Positions 53,705 through 62,928 of a stretch of DNA of 64,000 nucleotides are shown here, piece after piece. A program made the position numbers and the translations under genes. The DNA comes from Sphingomonas glacialis (lineage in GTDB: Bacteria; Pseudomonadota; Alphaproteobacteria; Sphingomonadales; Sphingomonadaceae). The DNA lies in the NCBI RefSeq assembly GCF_014653575.1, contig NZ_BNAQ01000005.1, positions 124,001 to 188,000 on the forward strand. Reading direction: 5' to 3'. The notes beneath the pieces are model-generated. The model did not search any database. It saw only the letters and a program-made list of their open reading frames with translations, and was not told the DNA's origin. Every line of letters begins with the position of its first letter. Within the stretch, counting starts at the first letter, position 1.

Positions 53705-55135
53705 ATGACCTCGCTCGCCGAAACGCTCGTTGCCGAATCCCCGCGGCTCACCCCGCGCCGCGTGCCGCTCGCAAGCCGCCTGATCGGCGCGATCGGGCCG
53801 CTGCTGTTCCTCGCTTTGTTCGTTCAAGCGTTCATGCGGCAGAGCCTGGCGGTCTGGTCGATCGGGATCGCCTATATCCTCTACGACACGGCGCTGTTGG
53901 CGTTCACCGCATGGAACATCCGCGACCTGCGCCAGACGCCCCACCCAACGCCTGTCACCTCGCCCAGCTTCGGCGTCATCGTCGCGGCGCATAACGAGGC
54001 GAGCGTCATCGCCGCGGCGATCGATCGGCTCGCCGGGCAAGCGTCGCCGCCCGATCTGATCCTGATCGCCGATGACGGATCGAGCGATGCGACCGCCGAA
54101 GTGCTCGAGCGGCGCTACGGTCTCGCCGTCCCGCCGCTCGGCACGATGACGCCGCCCTCGGCGATCCTGCCGTCGCTGCGCTGGCTGCGGCTGCGCCATA
54201 CCGGCAAGGCGCGCGCGCTCAATGCGGCGATGGTGCAAGTCGATACCGAGGTCGTGCTGACGGTCGATGCCGACACGCTGCTCGAACCCGGCGCGATCGC
54301 CGCGATGCGCGCGGCGTTTGCCGCCGAGCCGACGCTCGTCGCGGCGACCGGCGTGCTCGCGCCGATCTGCGGGCGCGATCTGCAGGGCCGCTTCTTCGAG
54401 TGGTTCCAGACCTACGAATACGTCCGCAACTTCCTGTCGCGCCATGCCTGGGAGCGGCTCGACAGCCTGTTGCTGATTTCGGGCGCGTTCGCCGCGTTCC
54501 GGCGCGAGGCGGTGGTCGCGGTCGGCGGCTTCGACCCCGATTGCATGGTCGAGGATTACGAGCTGATCCACCGGCTCTATCGCCATGCTGCCGATCATGG
54601 TCGCGACTGGAAGATCCGCGTGGTCGGCGGCGCGCTCGCGCGGACCGATGCGCCGGCGAGCCCGATGGCATTCCTGCGCCAGCGGCGGCGCTGGTTCGGC
54701 GGCTTCCTCCAGACGCAGCGTTGGAACCGCGACATGGTCGGCGCGCGGCGCTTCGGCTGGCTCGGCACCGCGATGCTACCGGTCAAGGCGCTCGATACGG
54801 TGCAGCCGATCTACGGGCTGGCGGCGTTCGCGATCCTCGTCGGGCTGGTGGTCAGCGGGCGCTTCACGCTTGCCTTGCCGATCCTGCTCGTGATGCTCGC
54901 AAAGATCGCGATCGACCTGACCTTCCACCTCTGGTCGCTCGGCATGTACAAGCGCTGGACCGGGCAGCGCGAGGGGCTCGCGCTGTTCCCCGCGCTGATC
55001 GCCGCGCTCCTCGAGCCGTTCAGCTTCCAGCTGCTGCGCCATGCCGGGGCGGTGTGGGGCTGGCACGCGTTCCTGACGGGGCGCGAAAGCTGGGGCCGGC
55101 AACAGCGCACCGCGATCGTCGCGCCAGCGGAGTGA
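53705..55135 (+). CDS. Membrane-bound family 2 glycosyltransferase
   Basis: 476 residues: two N-terminal membrane segments, a GT2 domain (VIVAAHNEASVIAAAID, LIADDGSSDATAEVLE, the DxD region VDADTLLEP, catalytic EDYELIHRL and the QRRRW motif) and two or three C-terminal segments. This processive layout is that of NodC/PgaC-type enzymes making a beta-linked GlcNAc or similar polymer. The convergent neighbour is a KdpE-like regulator, stop to stop distance 4 bp. No polymer-export partner is visible. Confidence 0.85.
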   Translation: MTSLAETLVAESPRLTPRRVPLASRLIGAIGPLLFLALFVQAFMRQSLAVWSIGIAYILYDTALLAFTAWNIRDLRQTPHPTPVTSPSFGVIVAAHNEASVIAAAIDRLAGQASPPDLILIADDGSSDATAEVLERRYGLAVPPLGTMTPPSAILPSLRWLRLRHTGKARALNAAMVQVDTEVVLTVDADTLLEPGAIAAMRAAFAAEPTLVAATGVLAPICGRDLQGRFFEWFQTYEYVRNFLSRHAWERLDSLLLISGAFAAFRREAVVAVGGFDPDCMVEDYELIHRLYRHAADHGRDWKIRVVGGALARTDAPASPMAFLRQRRRWFGGFLQTQRWNRDMVGARRFGWLGTAMLPVKALDTVQPIYGLAAFAILVGLVVSGRFTLALPILLVMLAKIAIDLTFHLWSLGMYKRWTGQREGLALFPALIAALLEPFSFQLLRHAGAVWGWHAFLTGRESWGRQQRTAIVAPAE

Positions 55136-55139
55136 GCGC

Positions 55140-55817
55140 CTAGGCGACGAGCCGATAGCCGATCCCGGGCTCGTTGAGCAGCAGCGCGGGCGCGCCCGGA
55201 TCGAGCTCGAGCTTCAACCGCAGCGCGCGCACGGCGACGCGCAGATATTCGACATCGTCGAGATGCCCGTCGCCCCACACCACACGCAGCAGATGCGCGT
55301 GCGTCAGGAGCTTGCCGGCATGCCGCGCGAGCTCGGCGAGCAAGGCGAATTCCTTGCGCGTCAGCTTCACCGCCGCGCCGTCGCGCGACACCTGGTGTGC
55401 CGCGAGGTCGATCTCGACTGGCCCGACCTTCAGTAGGTTCCCGCCCGGCGGCACGGCATTGTGCCGCCGCAGCACGCCGCGCACCCGGGCCAGCAATTCC
55501 TCGGTATCGAAGGGCTTCACGACATAATCGTCGGCGCCGAGATCGAGCGCGGCCACCTTCTCCGCGGTCGCATCGCGCGCGGTAAGGACGATCACCGCGC
55601 GGTCCATCGCCTTGAGCAGCGGCACGAGTTCGATCCCGTCGCGGTCGGGCAGGCCGAGATCGAGCAGCACCAGCGCGCACCCGGGGCGATGCGCCAGCGT
55701 CAGCGCGTCGGCGGCGGTGGCGGCTTCGTCGGCGGTCAGCCCGGCGCGCTCGATCGCGCCGCGCACCAGGCGGCGGATCGCGGATTCATCGTCGACGATC
55801 AAGATCTGTGCGGTCAT
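55140..55817 (-). CDS. OmpR/KdpE-type response regulator
   Basis: 225 residues from ATG 55817. Receiver domain: VDDESAIRRL acidic pocket, phospho-Asp in VLLDLGLPDRDG, Thr/Lys in VLTARDA and VVKPFDTEELLARV. Winged-helix DNA-binding C-terminus: LTRKEFALLAELARHAG and NEPGIGYRLVA. Sequence is closest to KdpE of the potassium-sensing KdpDE pair, but no KdpD kinase or kdpFABC lies in the window. It could be an orphan or its kinase is elsewhere. Confidence 0.82.
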   Translation of the reverse strand: MTAQILIVDDESAIRRLVRGAIERAGLTADEAATAADALTLAHRPGCALVLLDLGLPDRDGIELVPLLKAMDRAVIVLTARDATAEKVAALDLGADDYVVKPFDTEELLARVRGVLRRHNAVPPGGNLLKVGPVEIDLAAHQVSRDGAAVKLTRKEFALLAELARHAGKLLTHAHLLRVVWGDGHLDDVEYLRVAVRALRLKLELDPGAPALLLNEPGIGYRLVA

Positions 55818-55957
55818 TTGCCCCCCGTACGCGCGATCGGCGCATTCGGCCATGCCACGACGAACGCCCGGTACCCGCAGAGCTGCCACCGCGTCGAGGC
55901 GATGGCGTTTTGCGCAATTCCTGCCTAATCCATCGCCAGGCAAAGGAGCAGAGAGCG

Positions 55958-56410
55958 ATGGCAGGATTGTGGTTCGAGGAGTTGCAGGTCGGGCAGACCT
56001 TTGCCCATGCGATCCGGCGGACGGTGACCGAGACCGACAATCTGCTCTTCTCGACGCTGACGCATAACCCCGCGCAGCTCCATCTCGATGCCGAGTACAT
56101 GAAGGACAGCGATTACGGTCGCATCATCGTCAATTCGACCTTCACCTTGGGGCTGATGGTCGGCGTGTCGGTCGGCGACACGACGCTTGGCACTGCGGTC
56201 GCCAATCTCGGCTGGGACGAGGTACGCTTTCCCGCACCGGTGTTCATCGGCGACACGCTGCGGATAGAGACCGAGGTCGCCGAGCTGCGCGAATCGAAGT
56301 CCCGCCCCAATGCCGGGATCGTGACCTTCATCCACCGCGCCTACAATCAGCGCGACGAGCTGGTCGCCTCGTGCAAGCGTTCGGGGCTGCAGCGGCGGCG
56401 GCCGGCATGA
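55958..56410 (+). CDS. MaoC-like (R)-specific enoyl-CoA hydratase
   Basis: 150 residues with a hot-dog fold. The hydratase signature is HAIRRTVTETDNLLFSTLTHNPAQLHLDAEY, with the catalytic Asp and His in the TDN and NPAQLH positions, then YGRIIVNSTFTLGLMVG. It adds water to enoyl-CoA or mesaconyl-CoA-like compounds. AAGGAG precedes ATG 55958 and the stop overlaps the CitE-like gene start as ATGA. Confidence 0.85.
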   Translation: MAGLWFEELQVGQTFAHAIRRTVTETDNLLFSTLTHNPAQLHLDAEYMKDSDYGRIIVNSTFTLGLMVGVSVGDTTLGTAVANLGWDEVRFPAPVFIGDTLRIETEVAELRESKSRPNAGIVTFIHRAYNQRDELVASCKRSGLQRRRPA

Positions 56411-57297
56411 CGCCGCTGCGCTCCTGGCTGTTCATCCCCGGCGACAGCGAGAAGAAGCTCGGCAAGGTCGATGCTTGTGGCGCCGATGCGGTGATCCTCG
56501 ATCTCGAGGATTCGGTTGCGGCGGCGAACAAGCCGGCGGGCCGGGCGCTGGTCGCCGCGTTCGTCGGCGAGCGTCCGCGCGGCGCCCGTCCGGGCCAGTT
56601 ATGGGTGCGGATCAATCCGTTCGACAGCGGCCTCGCGCTCGACGATCTGGTCGCGGTGGTCGGCGCCGCGCCCAATGGCATCATGCTGCCGAAATGCGAC
56701 GGGCCCGACGACATCCGCCGGCTGTCGCACTATCTCGACGCGCTCGAGGCGCAGGCCGGCGTCGCGCCGGGATCGATCAGGATCGTGCCGGTGGCGACCG
56801 AAACCGCCGCAGCCCCGTTCACGCTTGGCGCGTATGCGGGGGCGGGGCTCGATCGCTTGCTCGGGCTGACTTGGGGCGCGGAGGATCTCTCCGCCGCGCT
56901 TGGCGCGAGCAGCAATCTTGATCCCGCCGGCGGCTGGGCGCTGACCTATCGCTTGGTGCGCTCGCTCACGCTGCTCGGCGCGAAGGCGGCGGGGGTGCAG
57001 GCGATCGATACGCTCTATGTCGATTTCCGCGACGAGGCGGGATTGCGCGAGAGTTCGCGCGCAGCGCGGGCGGAGGGCTTTACCGGCCGCCTCGCGATCC
57101 ATCCCGCGCAAGTCGCCGCGATCAACGCGAGCTTCATGCCGTCGCCCGAGGAGATCGCACACGCGCAGCGGATCGTCGCGGCGTTTGCAGCGGCGCCGGG
57201 CGTGGGGACCGTTGGGCTCGATGGGCGGATGGTGGATCTGCCGCACTTGAAGCAGGCCGAGGGTCTGCTCGCATTGGCTGCGGCCTATACGCGGTAG
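56407..57297 (+). CDS. CitE/Mcl-like CoA-ester lyase
   Basis: 296 residues with a TIM-barrel fold of the CitE/HpcH family: RSWLFIPGDSEKKLGKVDA, ADAVILDLEDSVAAANK (Mg2+ Glu and Asp), QLWVRINPFD, VPVATETAAAPF and TWGAEDLSAALG. It cleaves or forms malyl-CoA-type esters (malyl-CoA, beta-methylmalyl-CoA or citramalyl-CoA). Paired with the MaoC hydratase this resembles a mesaconyl-CoA/methylmalyl-CoA pair, as in ethylmalonyl-CoA-type routes, which is inference. A family-B palindrome lies just after it. Confidence 0.85.
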   Translation: MTPLRSWLFIPGDSEKKLGKVDACGADAVILDLEDSVAAANKPAGRALVAAFVGERPRGARPGQLWVRINPFDSGLALDDLVAVVGAAPNGIMLPKCDGPDDIRRLSHYLDALEAQAGVAPGSIRIVPVATETAAAPFTLGAYAGAGLDRLLGLTWGAEDLSAALGASSNLDPAGGWALTYRLVRSLTLLGAKAAGVQAIDTLYVDFRDEAGLRESSRAARAEGFTGRLAIHPAQVAAINASFMPSPEEIAHAQRIVAAFAAAPGVGTVGLDGRMVDLPHLKQAEGLLALAAAYTR

Positions 57298-57316
57298 GGT
57301 TGGACGATCGGACCTC

Positions 57317-57413
57317 CGTCACCCCGGCCTTGTGCCGGGGCCCACCGTGCCGCAAATGCTGCCAGCGCAGTGCAGCGCATCCCGGTAGACCCCGGCACGA
57401 GGCCGGGGTGACG
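57317..57413. repeat. Palindromic element, family B
   Basis: Left arm CGTCACCCCGGCCTTGTGCC and right arm with GGCACGAGGCCGGGGTGACG, 97 bp, between convergent CitE-like and GntR genes. Confidence 0.9.
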
Positions 57414-57465
57414 GCTACGACAGGCCGAGCGCGGGTCCGTCAACGGTATCGCCCCGGTGCGCAGC

Positions 57466-58236
57466 TCAGCCCGAACTCGCCACCGCCACCTTGTCGCGGA
57501 AGCGCCGCCGCTTGGCATCTACGTCCGCGCGGGCGCGCTCGATCGCTTCGACTTCGGTCGCTTCGAGCAAGGCGTCGATCACGCGCCCGAGATGGTCCCA
57601 CATCGCATTGTGCGCGCGGCTCGCGTCGCCCGAGGCCAGCGCCTCGACGATCCGCAGATGCTCGGACTGGCGCGGCGCGACCCCGGCGGTGCGGACCTTC
57701 TCGGTCAGCAGCCGGTATTGCGGCGAGCGGCTGCGCGTGTCCCACAGCATCGCGACGGTGATCTCGAGCGCGCTGTTGCCGGTGGAACGCGCGATCTCGA
57801 GGTGGAATTCGCGATCGGCGACCTCGGCGGTGACGAGATCGACATTCTCCATCTCGCGCACCAGCGACCGCAGCCGCGCAAGGCGCTCGGCGTCGATCTG
57901 CCCGGCCGCAAGCCCCGCGACTTGCGATTCGATCAGCCGCCGCGCTTCGAGCAGCTCGAAGCCGCCGACATCGGTTTCACTGAGCACCCCACCCGCCGGA
58001 TGCAGCGCGGCGACATACACCCCCGAATTGGTTCGCACCTCGACCATGCCGTCGACCTCGAGCGCGATGATCGCCTCACGTACCGTGGGGCGCGACACCT
58101 TGTACTGCAGCGCAAGGTCGCGCTCGGATGGCAGTCGATCACCGATCGCATAGCGCCCGCTGGCGAGCGCGGCGCGGACGTCGGATGCGACCTGTTCGTA
58201 AAGCCTTGTGACGCGGCGCGGCTGGTCATTCATCAT
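57466..58236 (-). CDS. GntR family regulator, FadR subfamily (UxuR/ExuR-like)
   Basis: 256 residues from ATG 58236. N-terminal winged helix: RLYEQVASDVRAALASGRYA, then PSERDLALQYKVSRPTVREA, the usual GntR recognition helix, and IIALEVDGMVEVRTNSGVYV. C-terminal FCD domain of about 150 residues with the metal/effector-binding His/Asp layout (DREFHLEIARSTGN, SEHLRIVEALASGD). It is placed divergently to the sugar MFS-GH31 operon, which it probably represses until a sugar acid binds. Confidence 0.88.
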   Translation of the reverse strand: MMNDQPRRVTRLYEQVASDVRAALASGRYAIGDRLPSERDLALQYKVSRPTVREAIIALEVDGMVEVRTNSGVYVAALHPAGGVLSETDVGGFELLEARRLIESQVAGLAAGQIDAERLARLRSLVREMENVDLVTAEVADREFHLEIARSTGNSALEITVAMLWDTRSRSPQYRLLTEKVRTAGVAPRQSEHLRIVEALASGDASRAHNAMWDHLGRVIDALLEATEVEAIERARADVDAKRRRFRDKVAVASSG

Positions 58237-58302
58237 GCGATCGTGACCGAGCTTTGCGAAGAGCGCAACATCTGCAACATCTTGGATACCGAATTCTTCC
58301 CT

Positions 58303-58315
58303 GGCCAATCTGGCC
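58303..58315. promoter_or_regulatory. Candidate operator between GntR and the MFS operon
   Basis: GGCCAATCTGGCC is a perfect 5-bp inverted repeat with a 3-bp spacer, located 67 bp before the GntR start (minus strand) and 68 bp before the leader ORF start. The FadR-type regulator may bind it. The match to known UxuR-type TGGTC boxes is only approximate. Confidence 0.35.
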
Positions 58316-58383
58316 TTACCAGCATGGACAGCGCGGACCGATCTGTCTAGCTTCCTCGGCATAATGTCGGGGAGGGACGCATC

Positions 58384-58506
58384 GTGAAGATCCTGGACGC
58401 GCGCGTCATCGCCACCGCGTGGGGGCGAGATTCCGCTACCGACACGCCACGTCCGGCGAAAGATCAGGACGCTTTGCGCGGCATGGCGTGGACGTTGAGC
58501 GCATGA
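58384..58506 (+). CDS. Short leader ORF or gene remnant before the MFS gene
   Basis: 40 residues from GTG 58384, too short to be recorded by common gene finders. GGGAGGGAC lies at ideal distance before the GTG, so it is likely translated, and its TGA overlaps the MFS start (ATGA). The first residues KILDARVIATAWGRDS resemble the N-terminus of mannonate dehydratase-type enolase-superfamily enzymes (MKITDARVIVTxPGR, from memory), after which similarity ends. It may be the remnant of a sugar-acid dehydratase gene, now acting as a coupling leader. Uncertain. Confidence 0.4.
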   Translation: MKILDARVIATAWGRDSATDTPRPAKDQDALRGMAWTLSA

Positions 58507-59771
58507 AGATCCGGCATCTGCGCTGGTGGATCGTCGGTTTGATTTGCGTCGGCACGATCGCCAACTATCTCGCCCGCAATTCGCTCGGGGTGCTCGCCCC
58601 GCAGCTGAAGGCGAGCTTCGCGATGTCGACGCAGCAATACAGCTATGTCGTCGGGGCGTTCCAGCTTGCCTACACTGTGATGCAGCCCGTCGCCGGCTAT
58701 ATCGTCGATCATTTCGGGCTGCGCGCTGGCTTCGCCTTTTTCGGTGTCGCCTGGTCGGCGGCGAACATGCTGAGCGCGCTGGCGGGCGGCTGGCTGAGCC
58801 TCGCTTTCTTCCGCGCCTTGCTCGGCATGAGCGAGGCGGCGGCGATCCCGTCGGGGATGAAGGCGATCGCCGAATGGTTTCCCGCGCGCGAGCGTTCGGT
58901 CGCGACGGGCTGGTTCAACGCCGGCACGTCGCTCGGCGCGCTGATCGCGCCGCCGATCGTCGTCGCGGTGACGCTGTGGGGCGACTGGCGGCTGGCCTTC
59001 GTGGTGACCGGCGCGGTCGGGCTGGTGTGGGCGGGTGCGTGGTACGCTTTCTATCGCTCGCCGAACGACCATCCGTCGATCACGCCCGAGGAACGCGCCA
59101 TGATCGCGCAGGACCGCCCGCTCGTCCCGGCGCGCCGCGCGAGCGCGAAGGAGATCCTAGGCAGCGCGAAATTCTGGGTGATCGCGGTGCCGCGCTTCCT
59201 CGCCGAGCCCGCGTGGCAGACCTTCAGCTTCTGGATCCCGCTCTACCTCGCGACCGAGCGCGGGATGGATTTGAAGCAGATCGCCTTGTTCGCGTGGCTG
59301 CCGTTTCTAGCGGCGGATCTCGGCGGCGTGCTCGGCGGGTATCTGTCGCCGTTTTTCATCAAGCGCTTCGGGATGCGGCTGATCCCGTCACGCGTGCTCG
59401 GCATCAGCCTTGCCGCGGTGTTGATGATCGCGCCGGGCTGTATCGGCCTCGCCGCGAGCCCGTACACCGCGATCGCGCTGTTCTGCATCGGCGGCTTTGC
59501 GCACCAGATGATCTCGGTGCTGATCAACACGCTGTCGGCCGATGTCTTCACGCCCGAGGAAGTCGGCACCGCCAACGGGTTTGTCGGGCAGGCCGGCTGG
59601 ATCGGCGGGCTGCTCTTCTCGCTGCTGATCGGTCAGCTGGCGGATACGGTCGGCTATGCGCCGTTGTTCGGCGCGCTCGCCGTGTTCGACCTGATCGGTG
59701 CAGCGGTGCTGATCGTCTTCGTCAGCCGCCTGACGTTACCCGAAGTGCCTGATTCGAGGGAGTTGGCATGA
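58503..59771 (+). CDS. MFS transporter, hexuronate (ExuT-like) family
   Basis: 422 residues, 12 membrane segments. Anion:cation symporter signatures: LARNSLGVLAPQLKASF in the first loop, YIVDHFGLRAGF, GMSEAAAIPSGMKAIAEWFPARERS and GWFNAGTSLGALIAPPIVVAVTL. Such carriers take up glucuronate, galacturonate or other sugar acids. Start ATG 58503 overlaps the leader ORF stop. The next gene (GH31) overlaps by ATGA, so uptake and hydrolysis are coupled. Confidence 0.87.
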   Translation: MKIRHLRWWIVGLICVGTIANYLARNSLGVLAPQLKASFAMSTQQYSYVVGAFQLAYTVMQPVAGYIVDHFGLRAGFAFFGVAWSAANMLSALAGGWLSLAFFRALLGMSEAAAIPSGMKAIAEWFPARERSVATGWFNAGTSLGALIAPPIVVAVTLWGDWRLAFVVTGAVGLVWAGAWYAFYRSPNDHPSITPEERAMIAQDRPLVPARRASAKEILGSAKFWVIAVPRFLAEPAWQTFSFWIPLYLATERGMDLKQIALFAWLPFLAADLGGVLGGYLSPFFIKRFGMRLIPSRVLGISLAAVLMIAPGCIGLAASPYTAIALFCIGGFAHQMISVLINTLSADVFTPEEVGTANGFVGQAGWIGGLLFSLLIGQLADTVGYAPLFGALAVFDLIGAAVLIVFVSRLTLPEVPDSRELA

Positions 59772-62149
59772 GACGCGCCACGATCGCCAATCCGCCGCTG
59801 TTCGCGCTGACCGAGCGCGCGCACGGACGGATCACGCTCACCGCCGATACTGGCGCGGTGGCGCATCTGTTCGTGCTCGAGGACGATATCGCCCGCCTCC
59901 TGCTGCTCGCGAACGGCACGGTGACGAGCCCGCCGAGCTGGGCGATCGCCGCGGGGGCCGAGGATATCGCGGAGCCCGGGCGCGACCGGATGGACGTCGC
60001 GGGCTTCGCTTGCCCCGAGGCTTCGGTCGAGGAGACCGACGGCACGCTCGTCGTCGCGACCGCGCGGATCCGCGTGACGATCGCGCTCCACGGCTTGCAC
60101 TGCCGTTGGGAACAGCATGACGGCGCGGCCTGGCAGCCGATCGCCGCCGACCGCCCGACCCAGGCGTATGATTTCGGCTGGTGGGACGGCCGCGCGCACC
60201 ACTTTCTCGAGCGCCGCGCGGGCGATCGCCATTATGCGCTGGGCGAACGCGCGGGCGCGATGGACCGCACCGGCCGCCGCTTTCGCCTCACCAGCCTCGA
60301 TCCGATGGGCTATGACGCCGAGCAGAGCGACCCGCTCTACAAGGCGATCCCCTATGTGCTGGTCGCCGATGCCGCCGGCCGCTGCCACGGCGAATTCCAC
60401 GACACGCTCGCGCGCGTCACCTACGATTTTGGTCGCGAGCTCGACAATTATCACGGGCCGTACCGCCACGTCGTCGCCGATCACGGTGATGTCGATCTGT
60501 GGATGATCGCTGGCCCCGACCCGCTCGCGGTGACCAAACGGTTTACCTGGCTGACCGGGCGCCCCGCGCTGATGCCGGCCTGGTCGCTCGGCTATTCGGG
60601 CTCGACGATGACCTACACCGATGCGCCCGATGCCGCCGTGCAGATGCAGAGCTTCACCGCCAAGCTCGCCGAGCATGACATCGGCTGTACGTCGTTTCAT
60701 CTGTCGTCGGGCTACACCTCGATCGGCGACAAGCGCTACGTCTTCCACTGGAACCGCGACAAGTTTCCCGATCCCGCCGCCTTCGTCAAAAGCTATGCCG
60801 ATGCGGGCGTGCGGCTCGTCCCCAACATCAAGCCGGCGATGCTGCTCGATCATCCGCTGATCGACGAAGTGCGCGAATGCGGGCTGCTCGTCGCCGATGC
60901 GGATGGCGTGGAAACTCAGGCGCAATTCTGGGATGCGCCCGGCGTCTATCTCGACTTCACCAACCCGGCGACCGCGGCGTGGTGGAAGGCGCAGTTGACG
61001 ACAGCACTGCTCGACACCGGCATCGAAGCGACATGGAACGACAATAACGAATATGAAGTGTGGGACGCGCGCGCGCGGATCCACGGTTTCGGCACCCCGC
61101 GCGCGGCGGCCGAAGCGCTGCCGCTGCAGGCGTTGCTGATGATGCGCGCGTCGCGTGCCGCGCAGATCGCGCATGCGCCGGGCAGGCGGCCCTATGTCGT
61201 GACGCGTTCGGGGATGACCGGCCTGCAGCGCTACGCACAGACTTGGTCGGGCGACAATCGCACCGACTGGAAGACGCTGCGCTACAATCTCAAAATGGGC
61301 CTAGGGCTTGCGCTGTCGGGGATCTCGAACAGTGGCCACGATGTCGGCGGCTTTGCCGGACCGCCGCCCGATGCCGAACTGCTGGTGCGCTGGGTACAAG
61401 CCGGCGTGCTGATGCCGCGATTCAGCATCCACAGCTGGAACGACGACCGCAGCGTCAACGAACCGTGGATGCATGCCGAGGCGCTCCCCGCGATCCAGCG
61501 TTTGATGGCGCTCCGCCAGACGCTGCTGCCGTTCTTCGGCGATCTCCTGCTGCGCTACAGCCATGATTTCGAGCCGATCGTCCGGCCGGTATGGCTCGAT
61601 CATCCCGGCGATGCGGCGGCCTGGATCGACGGCGACGACCATATGCTCGGGCGCGACGTGCTCGCGGCGATCGTCGTCGAGCACGGTGCCGCGACGCGCA
61701 CCGTGCGGCTTCCGGGGCGCGACGATTGGTACGACGTGTGGAGCGGGAGGCGCCATGCCGGCGGCGCCGTGATCGAGGTCGACGCGCCGCTTGCGGGCAA
61801 TCCGCCGCTGTTCGCGCGCGCCGGTTCGGCGATGTTCGTCGATCTTGCGCAGGGCGGCTTCGCGCCCGCGCCACGCGATCGCGGGTTGTGGCTGTTCCCG
61901 CCAGTCGGGGAGGGCGATTTTACCGTCAGCGCCTTTGAGGATGACGAAACACGCGAAGAACCGCGCGTTTGGCGCATTACAGGGCAGTGTACCGCCGACG
62001 CGATCACGCTCACCATCGATGCCGCCGATGCGTATCCGCTGACGATCGTGCTTCCACACGGCGAGGAGCGGGGCGTGGCTATTCCCGGTGCGCGCATCGA
62101 GGAGCGGCACGACGTCACTGGCCGGCGCGCGCTCCGCATCACCGGCTGA
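59768..62149 (+). CDS. Glycoside hydrolase family 31 protein
   Basis: 793 residues without a signal peptide, hence cytoplasmic. N-terminal beta-sandwich (about 1-260), (beta/alpha)8 catalytic barrel (about 270-620) and C-terminal beta domains. The GH31 nucleophile is in EATWNDNNEYEV (Asp of the WNDNNE motif), the acid/base Asp in WSGDNRTDWKTL, with SGHDVGGFAG and FSIHSWNDD further on. The family includes alpha-glucosidases and alpha-xylosidases; the WNDNNE form departs from the WxDMNE of alpha-glucosidase, so specificity is open. The MFS/GntR context suggests an imported oligosaccharide with sugar acid. Confidence 0.87.
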   Translation: MRRATIANPPLFALTERAHGRITLTADTGAVAHLFVLEDDIARLLLLANGTVTSPPSWAIAAGAEDIAEPGRDRMDVAGFACPEASVEETDGTLVVATARIRVTIALHGLHCRWEQHDGAAWQPIAADRPTQAYDFGWWDGRAHHFLERRAGDRHYALGERAGAMDRTGRRFRLTSLDPMGYDAEQSDPLYKAIPYVLVADAAGRCHGEFHDTLARVTYDFGRELDNYHGPYRHVVADHGDVDLWMIAGPDPLAVTKRFTWLTGRPALMPAWSLGYSGSTMTYTDAPDAAVQMQSFTAKLAEHDIGCTSFHLSSGYTSIGDKRYVFHWNRDKFPDPAAFVKSYADAGVRLVPNIKPAMLLDHPLIDEVRECGLLVADADGVETQAQFWDAPGVYLDFTNPATAAWWKAQLTTALLDTGIEATWNDNNEYEVWDARARIHGFGTPRAAAEALPLQALLMMRASRAAQIAHAPGRRPYVVTRSGMTGLQRYAQTWSGDNRTDWKTLRYNLKMGLGLALSGISNSGHDVGGFAGPPPDAELLVRWVQAGVLMPRFSIHSWNDDRSVNEPWMHAEALPAIQRLMALRQTLLPFFGDLLLRYSHDFEPIVRPVWLDHPGDAAAWIDGDDHMLGRDVLAAIVVEHGAATRTVRLPGRDDWYDVWSGRRHAGGAVIEVDAPLAGNPPLFARAGSAMFVDLAQGGFAPAPRDRGLWLFPPVGEGDFTVSAFEDDETREEPRVWRITGQCTADAITLTIDAADAYPLTIVLPHGEERGVAIPGARIEERHDVTGRRALRITG

Positions 62150-62174
62150 TTCCGCTCGCGTCGCTGCGCCAACG

Positions 62175-62205
62175 AAAACGGGCGCTCTCTTGCGAGAGCG
62201 CCCGT
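62175..62205 (-). terminator. Rho-independent terminator of the outer-membrane protein gene
   Basis: ACGGGCGCTCTC at 62178-62189 pairs perfectly with GAGAGCGCCCGT at 62194-62205 around TTGC. On the minus strand it is followed by TTTTC. It also lies after the GH31 gene. Confidence 0.85.
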
Positions 62206-62256
62206 CGACGTGATCCGATCCGGGCGACGGCGTGATCGCCGCTGCCCGATTCGACC

Positions 62257-62928
62257 TTATTTGAAGCGGAGGCCGACGCCGCCCATGATGCGCTGACGCG
62301 ACGTGTGGTCCGAATACTGCGAATAGACGTACTGCGCCGAAACGTAGAGGCCCGAGAGCGGACCCGAGAAGCGGCTGCCCATGCCGTATTCGACGCCACC
62401 ACCGAGCTGATAGCCGTCGGTCGAGTAACGATCGTAGAAGCTGCGACCGGCGACGGGCGAGGTGAAGCGCTTGCGCTGCTGGTTGTTCACATAGCCGCCC
62501 TTACCAAAGATGAGGAACTGCGGGGTCGCCTGGATGCCAGCGCGGACGCCAACGCCCAGTTCCTCGAACGACTTGGTGCACAGCGCGCCGCCGGCGGCAC
62601 CGGTGCAGTTCTCGCTCCAGTTGTTCGAACGCCAATAGGTCGCTTCCGGACCGACGACGAAACGCTCGCCGAGCTGGCCGTCAAAGCCGACCGACGCGCC
62701 GTAGCCGAACTTGTCGCGGTGCACGCCCTGCGACTGGAAGCGATCGCCACCGAAATTGCCTTCGACGCGGAAGCCGCGGAAGCTGCCCGAGGTGCTCTTG
62801 GCTGCGGCCTCGGCGGGGGTTGCTGCCGTGGTGTCCTGCGTTGCCATCGGTGCGGCGGCGTCCTGCGCGAGCGCGGGAACGGCCGAAAGGAGCGTCGCTG
62901 CGAGCGACGCGGTGAGAAGTTTGTACAT
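62257..62928 (-). CDS. Opa-like outer membrane beta-barrel protein
   Basis: 223 residues: signal peptide 1-22 (PALAQ), then a beta-barrel of the OmpA-like/Opacity family. Signs are the FRGFRVEGNFGG opening strand, alternating aromatic strands (VVGPEATYWRSNNW, FLIFGKGGYVNNQQ, GLYVSAQYVYSQYS) and the terminal RIMGGVGLRFK, ending in an aromatic residue at the penultimate position. An unusual Cys pair (NCTGAAGGALC) may form a loop disulfide. A 573-bp intergenic region lies upstream. Confidence 0.8.
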   Translation of the reverse strand: MYKLLTASLAATLLSAVPALAQDAAAPMATQDTTAATPAEAAAKSTSGSFRGFRVEGNFGGDRFQSQGVHRDKFGYGASVGFDGQLGERFVVGPEATYWRSNNWSENCTGAAGGALCTKSFEELGVGVRAGIQATPQFLIFGKGGYVNNQQRKRFTSPVAGRSFYDRYSTDGYQLGGGVEYGMGSRFSGPLSGLYVSAQYVYSQYSDHTSRQRIMGGVGLRFK

